A stretch of DNA of 5,085 bases, taken from contig JAGGTC010000226.1 in assembly GCA_021163945.1 (NCBI GenBank), positions 1 to 5,085 on the forward strand, in the 5' to 3' direction. Of the stretch, positions 1 through 5,085 are shown piece by piece; within the stretch, counting starts at the first letter, position 1; the number at the start of each line of letters is the position of its first letter. The notes under the pieces were generated by a model. The model did not search any database, was not told the origin of the DNA, and worked only from the letters and a program-made list of their open reading frames with translations. The position numbers and the translations under genes are program-made. Origin of the DNA: Deltaproteobacteria bacterium. Lineage in GTDB: Bacteria > Desulfobacterota > Desulfofervidia > Desulfofervidales > DG-60.

Positions 1-2
1 AT

Positions 3-674
3 GGCGGAATTAATGCCATATGCTCCCTACTAGAACGCTTTGATGCTGTCTCTCAGGTTCCATGGATAAAATGTGAGACCCTCTCATGTGGAGCGGTAGA
101 GGTGGCCTTTACATCTCTTCTCAGACTTACATACCCTTACTGGATCAATAAGCCCAGTAAGTCTTGGCTTGCTGGAGCGTTCATGGCTTGGAGGAGAAAT
201 TCATATGAGGAAATCGGAACGCACTGGATTGTTAGGAACAGCCTTGTTGAAGATGCTGATCTTGGAAAAATAGCCTCAGAGTCTGGTTTATCAGTCAGCT
301 TCTTCTACGCAAAGTACGCCCAGAGCACATGGGTATCGAGCTGGAGAGAGTCCTTGATAACCCTTCAAAGGATTTTATCTGTTAGAGCGCCAAGCAAGGC
401 TACTGCTCTGCTTCTATTAATGTTATTTTCCGCAGTATCCCTCTTTACATATCTCATGCCTCTTTTAGTTACGTATGGATTAGTTAACCCTACCATAGGG
501 GTTGTATATGTGATATCTACCTTTGGATATGCTTCTCTATCGCTACATGAAATTGACATGAACCCTTTGTCGCTTTTTCTAGCCCCCATAGGACTTATTA
601 TCGTAGGATTCTCTTTATTTATGGCTCGCCATGGGAAAATAATATGGAAAGGGAGGGAATTATGTACAAATTAA
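3..674 (+). CDS. Glycosyltransferase family 2 membrane protein, C-terminal part (5' end outside window)
   Basis: The reading frame is open from position 3, so the gene starts before the window; the GTG at 102 is internal. The 223 visible residues match the second half of a membrane GT2 enzyme, which transfers a sugar from an activated donor on the cytoplasmic face. Visible residues 58-73 (GAFMAWRRNSYEEIGTH) and 81-89 (LVEDADLGK) fit the GT2 pattern of a Gly-rich stretch, an Arg-Arg/Tyr-Glu-x-Ile-Gly block and the acidic ED pair that usually supplies the catalytic base. The stretch LRLTYPYWINKPSKSW (40-55) recalls the layout of HpnB-type glycosyltransferases, but this is from memory. Three hydrophobic segments follow, at about 134-157, 163-181 and 188-208, then a basic tail. 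The usual (Q/R)xxRW motif is not clear; STWVSSWRES (108-117) sits in its place. Acceptor and donor are unknown. The nucleotide-binding half, including any DxD motif, is not visible. Confidence 0.85.
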   Translation, partial: GGINAICSLLERFDAVSQVPWIKCETLSCGAVEVAFTSLLRLTYPYWINKPSKSWLAGAFMAWRRNSYEEIGTHWIVRNSLVEDADLGKIASESGLSVSFFYAKYAQSTWVSSWRESLITLQRILSVRAPSKATALLLLMLFSAVSLFTYLMPLLVTYGLVNPTIGVVYVISTFGYASLSLHEIDMNPLSLFLAPIGLIIVGFSLFMARHGKIIWKGRELCTN

Positions 675-675
675 G

Positions 676-683
676 TATTTAAG
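676..683 (+). promoter_or_regulatory. TATA-like box for the 704 surface-protein gene
   Basis: The sequence TATTTAAG is centred about 25 nt before the ATG at 704 and 28 nt before the in-frame ATG at 707. Archaeal transcription usually starts 25-27 nt downstream of the TATA centre, so the transcript would begin at or next to the start codon and be leaderless. No Shine-Dalgarno sequence is seen in 684-703, which agrees. The box starts just two bases after the upstream stop codon, so this gene probably has its own promoter instead of depending on the glycosyltransferase transcript. Confidence 0.55.
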
Positions 684-703
684 CGAAAAGACAATATAAG
701 ATC

Positions 704-1435
704 ATGATGAGTGGTATTAGACTCCTAGGAGCCCTTTTGATAGTATTTTCTCTACTCATATTTGCTTATGTCGGGTATACCCTTCTATCTAAGGAAACTA
801 CAACGACTACGATCGTAGAGACGTCAACAGTTAAGAAAAAGCCTATTACAGGAAAAGCTGAGAAAACGAAGCCTCCAAAGACTAAAACTCCTCCTGTTGA
901 GACTACTGGAGTTCCATCACCTACGAAGTCCCCTCCACCTACAGAGTCCAGTTCACCTACGAAGTCTAGCCAGCCCAAGTACGAAACAGGCTTCTTCTTA
1001 TACAAATGGGTTAAATATAGAATAACCACGCGTGGCCAGACGTTTACATATAAATTTGAGAATGCGGGTGTAGAGAATGTTAACGGAAGGCCCTGCTACC
1101 ACACGAAAGTTACGGTGGAGGGACCTCAAAAGGCTGAAATGGAAATTTGGTACGATAAGGAGACCTTACAGTGTGTTAAAGTAGCTATAACAATCCCTGG
1201 AGCTGGTACCAAGGAGATGTCGTGCTCCTCAGCCGAGCAGTCCATCCCTATATCCTCAGAGAAAAAGGAAACAATGAAGTATGTAGGTGAGGAGATCGTT
1301 ACTGTCCCGGCTGGGGCATTTAAATGCTGGGTATTCGAGGGTGAAGGATTTAGGTCTTGGGTTTCGGAGGACCTCCAACTGCTAGTCAAATGGGAGGGTC
1401 AAGGCAGTAAGGGAGAGCTATTAGGGTATGGTTAG
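704..1435 (+). CDS. Membrane-anchored surface protein with Thr/Ser/Pro stalk and C-terminal beta-rich domain
   Basis: No named family is recognised with confidence. The 243-residue protein has one hydrophobic segment at about 7-28 (LLGALLIVFSLLIFAYVGY). It is probably an uncleaved signal anchor, which would place the rest outside the cell. Residues 31-93 are a Thr/Ser/Pro/Lys stalk containing a six-residue tandem repeat. Residues 95-243 form a domain of alternating strands that ends VGEEIVTVPAGAFKCW...WVSEDLQLLVKWE...ELLGYG. This 'PAG-x-F-x-C ... W-x-S-x-x-x-x-x-x-K-x-E' pattern resembles small secreted beta-barrel domains such as DUF3108-like proteins; that link is only a resemblance. Four cysteines (131, 157, 174, 208) could form disulfides outside the cell. 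The start at 704 or 707 (ATGATG) is set by the upstream TATA-like box. The role is unknown; the context is cell envelope. Confidence 0.85.
   Translation: MMSGIRLLGALLIVFSLLIFAYVGYTLLSKETTTTTIVETSTVKKKPITGKAEKTKPPKTKTPPVETTGVPSPTKSPPPTESSSPTKSSQPKYETGFFLYKWVKYRITTRGQTFTYKFENAGVENVNGRPCYHTKVTVEGPQKAEMEIWYDKETLQCVKVAITIPGAGTKEMSCSSAEQSIPISSEKKETMKYVGEEIVTVPAGAFKCWVFEGEGFRSWVSEDLQLLVKWEGQGSKGELLGYG
917..970 (+). repeat. 18-bp tandem repeat, three copies, in stalk coding region
   Basis: Three in-frame 18-bp units lie at 917-934, 935-952 and 953-970. Units 1 and 3 share a perfect 14-base stretch (TCACCTACGAAGTC); unit 2 is diverged. They encode SPTKSP, PPTESS and SPTKSS. The repeat lengthens the extracellular stalk and is a likely site of copy-number change between strains. 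Confidence 0.7.
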
Positions 1436-1682
1436 GATCCTATGATTGTTAGAGGTTCAGCTCACGCAATCCAGAAGTATTAGATGGGCCTAAAAAAGGG
1501 ATCTGTGTAGTAAAAGGGATTACACTATCAGCACAGTCAACCCACTTCCTAATTCATTATTTGGGGAAATGGTCTCGATAATATTTCTCCGAAGCTCATT
1601 ACTCTCCTATGAAGCTCTATGTGCAATGTCTTCATCTAGCTTCGAACTCGCGCGTGATTATTAGCTAATGTTGCTAGAAGCT
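1436..1682. other. Convergent intergenic region with weak hairpins, no gene seen
   Basis: These 247 bp separate two genes that converge. No convincing ORF is present; the longest noticed on the plus strand from an ATG is about 13 codons. A stem of 7 bp (1505-1511 with 1519-1525, one G-U pair, 7-nt loop) lies beside a run of six T on the minus strand (complement of 1492-1497). That run could end transcripts coming from the CBS gene, though it is about 185 nt past its stop. A nested pair of inverted repeats occurs at 1590-1596/1638-1644 (CGAAGCT/AGCTTCG) and 1609-1614/1630-1635 (ATGAAG/CTTCAT). A 10-bp palindrome ATTAGCTAAT lies at 1660-1669. None matches an RNA family known to me. Confidence 0.4.
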
Positions 1683-2117
1683 TTAATCTCCCAATAAGAC
1701 CCTCAATAGCAGCATAGATGCATCCATAACATCTCTCATAGATAATACTCCAACCGGCTTACCTTCTTCATCTACTACTGGAAGATGTGATACGTCGGCG
1801 TCCTTCATTTTTCTTATAGCTTCTTCCAGTGGTTCATCCGGTTTAATAGTTATAGGATTCTCAGTCATAATATCCCTGACAGGTATTCCCTTTCCACATA
1901 GCCCTCTGTAACCAGTATACAGGACATCTCTTTGGGTAACTATGCCAACGAGCTTCCCTCCCTCATCTACTATGAGGACACTTCCAATGTGATTCTCCCA
2001 CATGACTTTTACGGCATCATCAGCTGTTGCAGTAACAGGAATCGATATTGGGGGCTTGCTCATTATGTCTTCGACTCTCAAAGGTACCTTTCTCCTAGGT
2101 TTCCATACAGGGGACAT
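1683..2117 (-). CDS. Two-CBS-domain protein
   Basis: A 144-residue cytoplasmic protein made almost only of a tandem CBS pair (Bateman module). CBS1 spans about residues 15-68 (VEDIMSKPPISIPVTATADD ... GIVTQRDVL) and CBS2 about 80-134 (VRDIMTENPITIKPDEPLEE ... GVLSMRDVM). Each repeat keeps the G-x-(V/L)-(T/S)-x-x-D signature, with Thr61/Asp64 and Ser126/Asp129. In characterised CBS pairs these residues contact the ribose or phosphate of AMP, ATP, SAM or related ligands, so both sites look competent to bind. No catalytic, DNA-binding or transporter domain is attached, so it likely acts as a stand-alone energy or metabolite sensor on an unknown partner. It is transcribed away from the Lon-like protease gene and shares its upstream region. 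The ATG at 2117 is preceded by a good Shine-Dalgarno site and a TATA-like box. The short tail (MLLLRVLLGD) is hydrophobic and may aid dimer packing. Confidence 0.92.
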   Translation of the reverse strand: MSPVWKPRRKVPLRVEDIMSKPPISIPVTATADDAVKVMWENHIGSVLIVDEGGKLVGIVTQRDVLYTGYRGLCGKGIPVRDIMTENPITIKPDEPLEEAIRKMKDADVSHLPVVDEEGKPVGVLSMRDVMDASMLLLRVLLGD

Positions 2118-2120
2118 AAT

Positions 2121-2127
2121 ACCACCT
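2121..2127 (-). promoter_or_regulatory. Shine-Dalgarno site of the CBS gene
   Basis: On the minus strand AGGTGGT lies 3 nt before the ATG at 2117. It differs by one base from AGGTGAT, the stretch complementary to the 3' end of archaeal 16S rRNA, and supports this start codon. Confidence 0.6.
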
Positions 2128-2148
2128 AATAAGTTGTACGGGTAATAG

Positions 2149-2156
2149 CTTTAAAC
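2149..2156 (-). promoter_or_regulatory. TATA-like box of the CBS gene
   Basis: On the minus strand GTTTAAAG is centred about 35 nt before the start codon. A transcription start 25-27 nt downstream would leave a leader of roughly 9 nt that just includes the Shine-Dalgarno site. The same spacing is seen for the Lon-like and PotD-like genes in this window. Confidence 0.5.
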
Positions 2157-2301
2157 GTCACCAAGCTTACCTCTCTTTTTAACGATAGAAGAAGTTATGG
2201 TCTAGACTGTATAGTATGTGGCAAAGGTTGGTAGTAATTGCACATTTACCGAAGGAATGAGAGCTTAGGTTTCTCTACCATCGAATGCTAGGATGTAAAG
2301 G

Positions 2302-2308
2302 TTATTTT
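2302..2308 (+). promoter_or_regulatory. Weak TATA-like box of the Lon-like protease gene
   Basis: TTATTTT is centred 35 nt before the ATG at 2340, the same distance as for the CBS and PotD-like genes. It is a poorer match than the other boxes. A purine run AGGGGAT at 2329-2335, 4 nt before the ATG, could act as a Shine-Dalgarno site. The rest of the 222-bp divergent gap (2118-2339) shows no ORF of note; an 8-bp palindrome GTCTAGAC at 2200-2207 is the only other element seen. Confidence 0.35.
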
Positions 2309-2339
2309 GGCTTCCTTTTGAGAAAGGCAGGGGATTATA

Positions 2340-4280
2340 ATGAGGAAGTTGTTTGCAACCATACTTATTATCATCTTCCTAGTCATGGCAACACCGACCG
2401 AAGCATCAAGTAGGAGTATCGCATTTACTAAGGTTCCTGCGGTGTATCAGACGCCAGATGGGCTTACAAGGGGCTCGCTAGGTAATCTAACAGTGGAAAT
2501 AGAACCCGGAAAAGGGAGGGTCTTCTTCTCAGCTGACCCTCTTACGCAGATCGACACACAAGGTGCCGCCAGGACCGCCGCGCTAGTCGCCAGTTATGTT
2601 CTTGGAAAAGATCCCCTCTCTTATGACTTCTATTATAGGTTAGAGTCAGATAGTATGATAATAGGAGGACCGAGCGCAGGGGCTGCTATGACCGTAGCTA
2701 CCATAGCAGCGCTCCTTGGTAAGGAGCTGAGGCAGGATGTCCTAATGACCGGCATGATAAATCCTGATGGTACGATAGGTCCGGTAGGAGGTATTCCAGA
2801 GAAATTGGAGGCTGCTGCTGAGGGTGGTGCTAAGATATTCCTAGTACCAGCTGGACAGAGGATAGTTGTTAGAACCATTCCAAAGGAGGTTAGAATTGGT
2901 CCCTTTATTATGACTCAGGTCGAGAGGGAGAAAGTTGATCTGGTCGAGTTAGGCAAGAAGTTGGGAGTTGAGGTCAGAGAGGTATCTAACATCGCAGAGG
3001 CCGCAAAATACTTCTTAGGTATAAATCTGAAGATGCCCTCACCTAAAGAGCCAGAAGTACCAGAAGATGTGAAAAAAGTAATACTTGAATGGGTAGACCA
3101 CTATCTAAATGCCAGCGAATCCATTTCTAAATCCGTAATGGTTAAACTGAAGGATGTTAGTTTTCCAGTGAGAAAAGAAGTAGAGGATATCTTGAAGAGT
3201 TCTAAGATGCTCGCTAATCAAGCTAGGAAAGAAATAAGGGATGGTAAGTATTACTCAGCATCTAGCTCCGCCTTCCAATCCACATTTCAAGCTGAGTATG
3301 CTAAGAGGCTTTTAGAATATGCCCTAGAGGGACCTAGCTCCGTTGAAAAGCTGATATCAGACGTGAGTTCATCTGTAAGGGAGATCGGAGCTAAGCTTAA
3401 TGCAACTAAACCCAACAGCTTTAGTTCCCTCGAGGCATTAGTGGCGGCAAAGACAAGATACTACTTGGCTAAGGAGGCACTAGCAACAGGTGCCCGCTTA
3501 GCATCGAAGAAAGTTTACTTCGATAGCTCAAGTAATTGGGGAGCAATTCATACGCTTTCGTATGCGCTCTGGAGAGCGGAGACTGCCGAGACATGGACTT
3601 GGCTATTTAATGTTGGGAGAGGAGGCGTGGTCTCAGAAGATAGAGTTAGAAAGGTAGCGTCTATACTGCTCTACGAGGCTGAGAGCGTCGTTTCATATAC
3701 GGTTAGCCTCTTACAAGATGTAGGAGGTTCCTCATCTCTCTTAGATGAGGCATCCAGCGATCTTGAGACAGCAGGTTCGGCTTTCTCCTCTGGAGATCCC
3801 TATGGTTCTCTCGGTCTGGCTGCAAGCGCACTAGCTAAGGCCACAGCAGCAATACACCAGTGGTTCACTAGTGATCCTAATGTCGTCTTAAGCTCCGTAA
3901 AGGAGATCTCATACTCTTCTATCAACGAGCTCTTATCCAGAGGAATAGCTCCTGTTCTAGCACTGAGCTATGCAGAGACAGCTAAGGCCTACGAAGAGGA
4001 GAAGGATATATTCAATGCAATTGTTTACTACGAAATGTCATCCGCTCATGCCCATATGCTCTCCCTCTTGTCTAGACAGTCAGAAAAACCCGTTCAGACC
4101 GGGACAGAGACTAAAACACAGACTCCTACTACGACTGTGACTCAGACACCTCCGAGTAGTACTCCACGGCCGACTGAGACAACTCCGAGTAGACAGGAGA
4201 CGATTATCCAATATCTTCCCTTCCTAATAGCGTCATTACTCATAGGTCTGCTAATTGGGTACGCGCTTGGAAGGCATTAG
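2340..4280 (+). CDS. Secreted, membrane-anchored Lon-like serine protease (peptidase family S16, archaeal type without AAA+ domain)
   Basis: A 646-residue ectoprotease. Residues 1-22 form a Sec signal peptide (MRKLFATILIIIFLVMATPTEA, likely cut after Ala22). Residues about 26-228 are a Lon proteolytic domain. Ser112 in GGPSAGAAM and Lys155 in GGIPEKLEAA match the Ser-Lys dyad of Lon, and the stretch MTGMINPDGTIGPVGG between them is also typical. No Walker motifs or AAA+ ATPase are present, so unlike true Lon it should act without ATP, as in the archaeal COG1750-type proteins. Residues about 240-580 are mostly helical, with four apparent helical-hairpin units; this part has no function I recognise. 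Residues 583-619 are a Thr/Pro/Ser stalk, and 622-643 a transmembrane helix followed by Arg-His, giving an outside-facing enzyme tethered at its C terminus. The start at 2340 is firm because an in-frame TGA lies at 2319. Substrates are unknown; processing of surface or exported proteins is the likely role. Confidence 0.92.
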   Translation: MRKLFATILIIIFLVMATPTEASSRSIAFTKVPAVYQTPDGLTRGSLGNLTVEIEPGKGRVFFSADPLTQIDTQGAARTAALVASYVLGKDPLSYDFYYRLESDSMIIGGPSAGAAMTVATIAALLGKELRQDVLMTGMINPDGTIGPVGGIPEKLEAAAEGGAKIFLVPAGQRIVVRTIPKEVRIGPFIMTQVEREKVDLVELGKKLGVEVREVSNIAEAAKYFLGINLKMPSPKEPEVPEDVKKVILEWVDHYLNASESISKSVMVKLKDVSFPVRKEVEDILKSSKMLANQARKEIRDGKYYSASSSAFQSTFQAEYAKRLLEYALEGPSSVEKLISDVSSSVREIGAKLNATKPNSFSSLEALVAAKTRYYLAKEALATGARLASKKVYFDSSSNWGAIHTLSYALWRAETAETWTWLFNVGRGGVVSEDRVRKVASILLYEAESVVSYTVSLLQDVGGSSSLLDEASSDLETAGSAFSSGDPYGSLGLAASALAKATAAIHQWFTSDPNVVLSSVKEISYSSINELLSRGIAPVLALSYAETAKAYEEEKDIFNAIVYYEMSSAHAHMLSLLSRQSEKPVQTGTETKTQTPTTTVTQTPPSSTPRPTETTPSRQETIIQYLPFLIASLLIGLLIGYALGRH

Positions 4281-4297
4281 AAGCTTATTACATCCCT

Positions 4298-4309
4298 CCT
4301 TTTCTCCTT
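4298..4309 (+). terminator. Possible pyrimidine-rich terminator after the Lon-like gene
   Basis: A pyrimidine tract including TTTT (4300-4303) begins about 18 nt after the stop codon. Archaeal termination often uses T-rich tracts without a stem, so this could end the protease transcript. It is short, has no clear hairpin and runs into the TATA-like box of the next gene, so the call is weak. Confidence 0.25.
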
Positions 4310-4316
4310 AATAAAG
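4307..4316 (+). promoter_or_regulatory. TATA-like box of the DUF5678-like gene
   Basis: CTTAATAAAG is centred about 31 nt before the ATG at 4343 but only 13 nt before the ATG at 4325. Normal archaeal spacing puts the transcription start near 4337-4339, after the first ATG, which favours the later start codon. Confidence 0.45.
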
Positions 4317-4342
4317 AGAAGAGGATGCGGACATGTGGTGCC

Positions 4343-4558
4343 ATGGCATCCTTAGTGGAGGATCTAACTAAATATAGAAGGGGAAAGGAGTGGCTCTCTA
4401 AGAACATAGAACTATTGAAGGAAGCTTACAGAGGTAAATATATAGCAGTTCTCGGGGATAGAGTAGTAGATCAGGATGAGGATGGTTATAGTCTCATCAG
4501 GAGGTTATGGTCAAGAGGCTTATATCCTGGACCAATAATAATAAAATTTATTGAATAA
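4343..4558 (+). CDS. Small DUF5678-like protein
   Basis: A 71-residue soluble protein. The core, ending LKEAYRGKYIAVLGDRVVDQ...IIIKFIE, fits the DUF5678 pattern: an N-terminal helix with W-L-x-x-N, then 'Y-x-G-K-(Y/W)-(I/V)-A-(V/F)', a short strand, an acidic turn (DQDEDGYS, 43-50), a helix, and a final strand. The family is common in archaea and some bacteria and its function is unknown; the match is by motif memory. The frame also has an ATG at 4325, adding MRTCGA. The later ATG is preferred because GGTG at 4337-4340 could serve as a Shine-Dalgarno site and the TATA-like box at 4307-4316 suits it better. It has no signal or membrane segment. It follows the protease by about 60 nt but probably uses its own promoter. 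Confidence 0.72.
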   Translation: MASLVEDLTKYRRGKEWLSKNIELLKEAYRGKYIAVLGDRVVDQDEDGYSLIRRLWSRGLYPGPIIIKFIE

Positions 4559-4645
4559 TATTAGTTTTATGTTATAGATGTGCACTAATCACCATGGCTT
4601 CTCGTGGATTCCTTTGGCACGTGCCCCTGAATCAGTAATCTATCA

Positions 4646-4679
4646 GAGAATCTGGTAGGGGGGTTCTCAGACAATTTTT
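4646..4679 (+). terminator. Hairpin followed by T5, possible terminator
   Basis: A 7-bp stem pairs 4646-4652 with 4662-4668 (one G-U pair) around a 9-nt loop, and TTTTT follows at 4675-4679. It could end the DUF5678-like transcript before the PotD-like promoter. The stem is modest and the T-run starts 6 nt after it, so it is not a textbook intrinsic terminator. A perfect 10-bp palindrome GGCACGTGCC lies just upstream at 4616-4625. Confidence 0.3.
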
Positions 4680-4693
4680 CCCATGGAATAAGG

Positions 4694-4701
4694 CTTAAAA
4701 G
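4694..4701 (+). promoter_or_regulatory. TATA-like box of the PotD-like gene
   Basis: CTTAAAAG is centred about 35 nt before the ATG at 4732, predicting a leader of roughly 9-10 nt. A weak AAGGG at 4720-4724 could help ribosome binding. Confidence 0.5.
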
Positions 4702-4731
4702 TAAGTTGAACAGCCACCCCAAGGGTCTCTT

Positions 4732-5085
4732 ATGGCTCCAAGGAGAGAATTCCTGAAGATAGCCATTACAGGCACCATTGGCTTAGCAGTGGGAGCGATA
4801 ATTGGTTCTTCTATTAGTAGCTCGAAGATCGCGGAACTAGAGTCTGAGATTGAGAGATTAAAGAGGAAACTTAGCGCTCGAAGCAGCACGATATTTCCTC
4901 CAGCAACTACGAGAGGTAAACCGGAAGGAGCCATCAACATCTACAACTGGTCTTACTACATTCAGGAGGCCCTCCTCGATGTATTCTCCCAAGAAACTGG
5001 AATTCCCAGGGAGAAAATTGTTTATGACATATTTGAAGATCCTGCAGAGCCTTTCGCTAAGCTTGAGGCTGGAGGGAGCGGATAT
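4732..5085 (+). CDS. Tat-exported extracellular solute-binding protein, PotD-like (spermidine/putrescine type), 3' end outside window
   Basis: 118 residues are visible before the right edge. Residues 1-26 (MAPRREFLKIA...GAIIG) are a twin-arginine signal: Arg4-Arg5 in RREFLK, then a hydrophobic stretch. No lipobox cysteine is seen. Residues 32-48 form a short coiled coil with Ile33, Leu36, Ile40, Leu43 and Leu47 at perfect 3-4-3-4 spacing. A Ser/Thr/Pro linker (51-63) follows. From residue 68, INIYNWSYYIQEALLDVFSQ and then ...FEDPAEPFAKLEAGGSGY match the start of PotD/PotF-type polyamine-binding proteins, in which the YNW(S)xY strand and the later 'K-L-x-A-G-x-S-G-Y' help build lobe 1 and the ligand cleft. 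It would deliver ligand to an ABC importer whose permease and ATPase genes may lie to the right. Most ligand-contacting residues are off the window, so the substrate is inferred; other family-1 ligands are possible. Confidence 0.87.
   Translation, partial: MAPRREFLKIAITGTIGLAVGAIIGSSISSSKIAELESEIERLKRKLSARSSTIFPPATTRGKPEGAINIYNWSYYIQEALLDVFSQETGIPREKIVYDIFEDPAEPFAKLEAGGSGY

Noticed and set aside
365..589. Minus-strand ORF of 74 codons
   Set aside because: It lies antisense to the membrane helices of the glycosyltransferase, has no family resemblance and no promoter or ribosome site; a shadow of the real frame.
704..710. ATGATGA resembling box C of a C/D guide RNA
   Set aside because: It is the start codon region of a well-supported gene, and no suitably placed CTGA box D with a terminal stem was found.
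766..1029. Minus-strand ORF of 87 codons rich in Val and Gly
   Set aside because: Its composition is the direct antisense of the Thr/Pro stalk (ACN/CCN codons), so it is an artefact of low-complexity coding sequence. The same reasoning disposes of the antisense ORF at 1126-1389.
1932..2129. Plus-strand ORF of 65 codons across the CBS gene
   Set aside because: It is fully antisense to a clear CBS protein apart from its last few codons, and resembles nothing.
2633..2878. Minus-strand ORF of 81 codons
   Set aside because: It overlaps the catalytic core of the Lon domain, whose plus-strand reading is unmistakable.
2340..3030. Full Lon protease with ATPase
   Set aside because: The domain follows directly on a signal peptide, and no Walker A/B or sensor motifs occur anywhere in the 646 residues.
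4594..4638. Plus-strand 14-codon ORF MASRGFLWHVPLNQ before the PotD-like gene
   Set aside because: It is too short to judge and has no convincing ribosome site; the region is better seen as untranslated spacer.
4695..4940. Minus-strand ORF of 81 codons at the right end
   Set aside because: It is antisense to the Tat signal, coiled coil and linker of the PotD-like protein, which has far better support.

Overview
The window reads as archaeal chromosome, most likely from a thermophilic member of the Thermoproteota or Korarchaeota. This is inferred from several things. Arginine codons are mostly AGA/AGG. TATA-like boxes lie about 25 to 36 nt before start codons, implying leaderless or very short 5' leaders. 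There is a GGTG-type Shine-Dalgarno site. The protein families are typical of archaea: a secreted Lon-domain protease without an ATPase, a DUF5678-like small protein, stand-alone paired CBS domains, and Thr/Pro-rich surface stalks. The exact lineage cannot be fixed from this sequence alone.

Layout from left to right. The C-terminal part of a membrane glycosyltransferase family 2 enzyme enters from the left edge (to 674). After a 29-nt gap with its own TATA-like box comes a 243-residue membrane-anchored surface protein (704-1435). A 247-bp convergent gap with weak hairpins follows. A two-CBS-domain protein is on the minus strand (1683-2117). A 222-bp divergent gap carries promoter elements for both flanking genes. 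A 646-residue secreted, C-terminally anchored Lon-like (S16) serine protease occupies 2340-4280, followed by a 71-residue DUF5678-like protein (start best placed at 4343). A gap with a hairpin and T-tract leads to a Tat-exported, PotD-like solute-binding protein cut by the right edge (4732-5085).

Functionally the window looks like a cell-envelope neighbourhood. Four of the six genes are membrane or exported proteins: the glycosyltransferase, the N-anchored stalk protein, the C-anchored ectoprotease and the Tat substrate-binding protein. Three of these carry low-complexity Thr/Ser/Pro segments of the kind often glycosylated in archaea. Each gene seems to have its own promoter, so this is a neighbourhood rather than one operon, and any cooperation between products is inference.

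The most interesting points are four apparent helical-hairpin units in the unexplained 340-residue ectodomain of the Lon-like protease, and a coiled coil placed between the Tat signal and the binding domain of the PotD-like protein. No clear CRISPR array, insertion sequence, tRNA or rRNA was seen.
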